Source: Argentina anserina
Taxonomy: Eukaryota > Streptophyta > Magnoliopsida > Rosales > Rosaceae
Reading direction: 5' to 3'
Assembly: GCF_933775445.1 (NCBI RefSeq)
Contig: NC_065878.1
Span: 18,612,395 to 18,676,394, forward strand
Length of the DNA: 64,000 nt
How positions within the stretch are numbered: the stretch's first letter is position 1; each line of letters opens with the position of its first letter. The notes beneath the pieces are model-generated. The model had not been told where the DNA came from, made no database searches, and saw nothing but the letters and a program-made list of their open reading frames with translations. The position numbers and the translations under genes were made by a program. Shown here in pieces: positions 58,690 through 64,000 of the stretch.

Positions 58690-61600
58690 ATGTTGTTTAG
58701 AGCAGGGTCTAGTGTGGCAAAGTTTTACATTAGGAGATCACTGTCGACTAGGAATGTGGTTCATTTGCAAACTCGATACTTGCACACCACAATGTGCAAG
58801 TATGCAAAGGTTGAAGCTGCCCCGGCTCCTCGGGCGGTGCTGCCGCTGTCCAAGCTAACTGATAGTTTTTTGGATGGGAGCAATAGTGTTTATTTAGAGA
58901 CGCTTCAGAGGGCCTGGGAGGCTGATCCCAGTAGTGTTGATGAGTCATGGGACAATTTCTTTAGGAACTTTGTGGGGCAGACCTCTAGCTTGCCTGGAGT
59001 TTCGGGGCAGACGATTCAAGAGAGTATGCGGTTGATGTTGCTTGTGAGGGCTTATCAGGTTACTGGTCACATGAAAGCTAAGTTGGACCCTTTGGGATTG
59101 CAGGAGAGGAAAGTCCCAGAAGAGTTGGACATTGGTTTATATGGGTTTACTGAGGCTGATCTTGATAGGGAGTTCTTTTTAGGGGTTTGGAGGATATCTG
59201 GATTTTTGGCTGAGAATCGTCCCGTGCAGACCCTCAGGTCTATATTGACTAGGCTGGAGCAGGCATACTGTGGGAGCATTGGTTATGAGTATATGCACAT
59301 TGCCGATCGTAGCAGATGTAACTGGTTGAGAGAAAAGATTGAGACTCCAACAATGATGCAATACAATAGGCAGCGCCGTGTAGTTTTCCTTGACAGGCTT
59401 ATTTGGAGTACACAGTTTGAGAACTTCTTGCAGTCCAAGTGGAAAACAGCCAAGAGGTTTGGGCTTGAAGGTTGCGAAACTCTCATTCCTGGCATGAAGG
59501 AGATGTTTGACAGGGCAGCAGATCTTGGGGTTGAGAGCATAGTCATTGGAATGCCTCATAGAGGAAGACTGAATGTGTTGGGTAATGTTGTCCGGAAACC
59601 TTTCCGCCAGATATTTAGTGAATTCAGTGGTGGTACAAAGCCAGTGGAGGAAGCTGGGTTATACACAGGGACTGGTGATGTCAAGTATCACTTGGGAACT
59701 TCTTATGATCGACCCACTAGAGGTGGGAAAAGACTTCATCTATCTTTGGTTGCTAATCCAAGTCACTTGGAAGCTGTGGATCCAGTTGTAGTGGGAAAAA
59801 CAAGAGCAAAACAATTTTATTCAAATGATTTGGACAGGAACAAGAATATGGCAGTTTTGCTTCATGGAGATGGTAGCTTTGCAGGACAGGGAGTGGTCTA
59901 CGAGACTCTGCATCTTAGTGCTCTTCCTAATTACACCACTGGTGGGACTATACACATTGTGGTGAATAACCAAGTTGCCTTTACAACTGATCCAATGTCT
60001 GGCAGATCTTCAGAGTACTGCACTGATGTTGCTAAAGCCTTGAATGCTCCTATTTTCCATGTAAATGCTGATGACATAGAGGCAGTTGTTCATGTCTGTG
60101 AGCTTGCAGCTGAGTGGCGCCAGACATTCCATTCTGATGTTGTAGTTGATTTAGTCTGTTATCGTCGATTTGGGCATAATGAATTAGATGAGCCATCATT
60201 TACGCAGCCTAAAATGTACCAGGTTATCTCATAGTTCCCTTTCACTCTATTGCTTCCTGATATTACTGTAGTGCTGCTCATGAAATGGGTAAAGTGGAGT
60301 CCTGACATTATTATTTCACTGAATTGGTTGGTTACAGGTTATTAAGAATCATCCGGACCCTCTAACTGTTTATAAGAACAAACTTTTGGAATCTGGACAA
60401 GTGAACCAAGAAGATATTGGGAGGATACAAAGTAAGGTCAATACGATTCTGAATGAAGAGTTCTTAGCTAGCAAAGATTATGTTCCTCAAAGAAGGGATT
60501 GGCTTGCATCTCATTGGTCTGGATTCAAGTCACCTGAACAACTTTCTCGTATCCGGAATACTGGGTATAGCACCTTTTCTTCTATCAGTTTCACATAACC
60601 TTTGCAGATTTTGCTTTTCTTAGTTATTTCCATTTCAAGGAACTTCTGATGCTCTTACTCAGGGTAAAACCAGAGATTTTGAAGGATGTTGGCAAAGCAA
60701 TCACATTTCTACCAGAAAATTTTAAACCCCATAGAGCAGTTAAGAAGGTATATGCAGAACGTGCAGAAATGATTGAGACTGGTGAAGGCATTGATTGGGC
60801 AGTTGCAGAAGCACTTGCTTTTGCTACACTGCTTGTCGAAGGTAACCATGTTCGACTGAGTGGTCAGGATGTCGAGAGAGGTACGTTTAGTCATCGGCAT
60901 GCTGTACTTCATGACCAGGAAACAGGGGAGAAATATTTCCCACTGGACCATATAATGGCAAACCAAAATGAGGAGTTGTTTACAGTTAGCAACAGGTAAT
61001 GAGTGAGTTTTGCCTTTTCTTTTCTGTATCATCTTCCATAGGTATCACTGTAGTGTTAACTCTGTGCTTAGGTTTTTGTAAGGTTTATCACTGGTACAAT
61101 GAGTTGTGTTTTAACTGAACAACCTAGAATTCATTGTGAGATAGGTTTACATTCCTTTAATAGTATTTTTGACAAAGAAAATGGTGAAGGTTTTGCCAGG
61201 ACAGCTCATCTGAATGTATAATCTGGTGCATAACATGCTGTTCTAATGGCGCCCAACCCCCTTCCTCCCTTTCCTCAGCTTGATTATTACATGTTGTTGC
61301 TTTGCCTGATGTATTTACATGTGCTCAGGATGCTAATCAGAAGTTGCACATATGTAAACCATATATTCCTTGTTCCTATCCTAGAATGCGGTTTGAAAGG
61401 GAGAAACCTTTGGCCCATTAAAGTTCAAAATACATGATTTTGGCATCACTAAAGATAAAGGAGGAGAATCTGGATTGCTAGATCCAAATAAAACTGGACC
61501 AAGTTTTGTCCCATTCGAGGACCTGATAACATTGCAGAACGTCATTAGTGACTTTAGTGTTTGTTAGAAATGGTGGTTGTATATGAATTTGTCTCTACAT

Positions 61601-63664
61601 TAGCTAATTGTGACTGTATATGCAGCTCACTTTCGGAGTTTGGTGTTCTTGGATTTGAATTGGGTTACTCAATGGAGAGTCCAAATGCATTAGTACTTTG
61701 GGAAGCTCAATTTGGTGATTTTGCCAATGGAGCTCAAGTTATATTTGATCAGTTTTTGAGTAGTGGGGAGTCAAAATGGCTTCGTCAAAGTGGGCTTGTT
61801 CTACTGCTTCCACACAGTTATGCTGGTCAGGGACCTGAACATTCAAGTGCCCGATTAGAACGATTTCTGCAGGTAATTGAAAATTTCCTCTCTCATATAT
61901 GACAGTAGTCTCTAGTATGGATTCTCATATAATACAAATTTTTTGAATGCCATGACAGATGAGTGATGACAATCCTAACCTCATACCTGAGATGGATGAT
62001 ACACATGGGAAGCAAATTCAGGAATGTAATTGGCAGGTTGTGAATGTGACAACTCCTGCAAATTATTTCCACGTCCTGCGTCGTCAGGTAGTAAAATCCG
62101 TATGATTATGAGCATCATTCAACATTGCGAGAAGTTTGTGCATGTTCTTATTTGTATTTGTTTGTCACATTACATAAGATTCACAGGGAGTTCCGCAAGC
62201 CTCTTGTTGTGATGTCTCCTAAAAACTTGCTCCGACACAAAGACTGCAAATCAAATTTATCCGAGTTTGATGATGTGGAAGGCCACCCAGGTTTTGATAA
62301 GCAGGGGACCAAATTTAAGCGCCTTATAAAGGACCCAAATGATCACTCTGATCTGGAGGAGGGTATTAGACGGCTTGTTCTTTGCTCCGGAAAGGTATTG
62401 TACTGTGTACCATATTTTCATTGGTATGCATCATGTTGCTTCCGTTGTATATTGACTTCTAAATGAATTACTTTTTTGTTTAGTAGAGAAATCAATAAGC
62501 TTTATCTGCAAAAACAAGAAAAATCAGTATGCTTTTGTTAAGCGACCCTGGAAAATGAGTAAAATGGAACCTGACAGAAATAGATCATACATTGTGCTGA
62601 CTGCTGACTGCTAGAATTATATTGCTATCTTAACCAAGGAAGAAAAAGTTTATTATATCTGGGGGTGTTCTGTCTTCTCATCTTCTGTGCAATGCAGATT
62701 TACTATGAACTTGATGAAGAGCGAAGACAGACTAATGCGAAGGATGTTGCAATCTGTAGAGTGGAACAACTTTGCCCCTTGCCGTATAACCTCATTCAGC
62801 GAGAGCTGAAGCAATATCCTAGTAAGTACTTTGAATATGCATGGTGAAATCCAGGGGTTTGTTTTTCGTCTTTATCAGGACACGGCCATTTCCCTTTTTT
62901 TTTAAAAATCCATTTTCCTTGTTGATTTGGGATGTTTGAAATTTTGAATTTCTTTATTGCATTACATAGCTCATTAACTAGCTATGTGGTATGTAGTGTT
63001 GTGGTATAAATTTCTGATAATCCACCTGCAACATTTGCAAGGTGTAGTAGTATGAATGTTTTTCAAATTGATACTGTGGAAACCTTGGTTTATTGAGAAT
63101 TTTCCTAAATTTTATACCCCGTTTCTCGAATCTTGGACATCTATAAGTTGTTTAAATTACCAATAATTGCGACCTCACATCTGCATTGGAAGAAAAATTT
63201 GTGTCTCAGAGAATCAATGGAATTGGTAAGTATGGGGGTTCAGGAAGGTGACGAGACTAGTAATCCATCCACTCAAGCGAAGCATATAGATATTCTTTAC
63301 CAGAATTTTGTTTTCCAAAATAAGTTTGTGTGAGCTAAAGCACAAGTCTATGCTTGAGTTGGACAAAAAATATTAGTGCTTTGAAATTGATAATGTGACC
63401 AGTGAGTTTAATACATGGTTGTTGATTCCTTCAGATGCTGAGATAGTTTGGTGCCAGGAAGAGCCGATGAACATGGGTGCGTACAGCTACATTGCACCTC
63501 GACTATCCACTGCCATGAAGTTAGTGAACAGAGGAACTGCTGATGATATCAAATATGTTGGTCGGCCTCCATCTGCTGCCACAGCAACTGGTTTCTATAA
63601 TGTCCATCTCAAGGAACAGTCTGAGCTAGTGCAGAAAGCGCTGCAGCCTGAGCCAATTGATTAA
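58690..63664 (+). CDS. OGDH: 2-oxoglutarate dehydrogenase E1 component, one-base frameshift in exon 2
   Basis: Eight exons (58690-60222, 60339-60564, 60663-60995, 61626-61872, 61959-62087, 62179-62394, 62698-62821, 63435-63664) align end to end with plant E1, about 1012 residues. ATG 58690 ([12 protein letters not shown]) starts an Arg/Ser-rich mitochondrial presequence; upstream in-frame codons are a non-ATG extension. The thiamine diphosphate motif [10 protein letters not shown] is at about residue 392, with [15 protein letters not shown] before it and [11 protein letters not shown] and [14 protein letters not shown] after. E1 decarboxylates 2-oxoglutarate in the TCA cycle, feeding E2 and E3 in the matrix. 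All splice phases fit except exon 2: its 226 bases are one short, and the frame breaks after KNHPD at 60357-60361, where one C seems missing from GGACCT. Confidence 0.93.
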
Positions 63665-64000
63665 ACTGATTCAAGCCTGTCCATATCTATTGGAAACCAA
63701 ACATTGACATGCTTGCATAGATTGTTATAGAGTACTGATCATGTCCCGAAGGCATGTGAAAGGTTTTGATCTTTCTTTTTTCTTCCAGAATAATGTCAAG
63801 CTTCTCCATGATAAGGAAAAAAAAATACAAGGTTTGCTTGGCCACTCCGGAGTCCGGAAGCATTTTTAGGTTTAAATTATTGGCTTATTGCAGTTGCATT
63901 CTACTTGGACTTGAGATCAGTCGATACATATTTGCTCTTTCTTGTAGAAGAAGTTATCTCTATTGGATTAAGAGGCGTTATAACTGCAATGTGATAGAAC
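63665..64000. other. 3' flank of the OGDH gene
   Basis: Probable 3' UTR and downstream sequence; an A run occurs at about 63818-63827. No further gene begins before the window ends. Confidence 0.4.

Overview
This 64 kb window is nuclear DNA of a eudicot plant. The host genes have short exons with GT..AG introns and plant-specific families (actin-depolymerizing factor with an ATG-only first exon, RABE GTPase, ALP1-like domesticated transposase, plant-type 2-oxoglutarate dehydrogenase E1, a bHLH factor). Much of the rest is LTR retrotransposon DNA with tRNA-iMet-type primer sites (TGGTATCAGAGC). A member of the rose family is a plausible guess, but nothing here proves it.

Layout. 1-6962: right-hand part of a Ty3/gypsy element of the Tat type (RT, RNase H and a second RNase H). 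Its integrase core is deleted, and it carries an antisense plant-mobile-domain ORF before its 3' LTR. 6963-about 10250: the 5' half of a Ty1/copia element on the minus strand, cut where the gypsy element lies. 11058-14062: an RRM and CCHC zinc-knuckle protein like PHIP1. 14842-15326: a broken gene for a small secreted, perhaps dirigent-like, protein. 16136-21528: a full-length young copia element (663-bp LTRs with 3 differences, TSD TATGG) whose single frame holds five stops. 23191-26568: an ALP1-like gene. 27550-28052: a second broken copy of the secreted-protein family. 28455-29310: a partial copy of the ALP1-like locus lacking its main exon. 29620-30773: ADF. 31706-34459: bHLH. 36064-38983: a probable solo LTR with TSD ACTAC. 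39191-39862: TGTCACA minisatellite. 41958-42191: CACTA-type MITE. 44152-50215: an old copia element (TSD CTAAT) whose 3' LTR is interrupted by an 893-bp long-TIR DNA element. 51909-54444: a second, more decayed relative of the solo LTR. 55248-57527: RABE1/Rab8-like GTPase. 58690-63664: mitochondrial 2-oxoglutarate dehydrogenase E1, intact except for a one-base frameshift near 60360.

The host genes do not form a pathway. They are independent housekeeping or regulatory genes (chromatin/RNA, actin turnover, secretion, TCA cycle) separated by nested repeats. The most informative content is the repeat archaeology: at least three insertion events can be dated relative to each other from target-site duplications. 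The other main items are the antisense ORF of the gypsy element, the partial ALP1-locus duplication and the E1 frameshift. I found no clear sign of an entirely new biological system.
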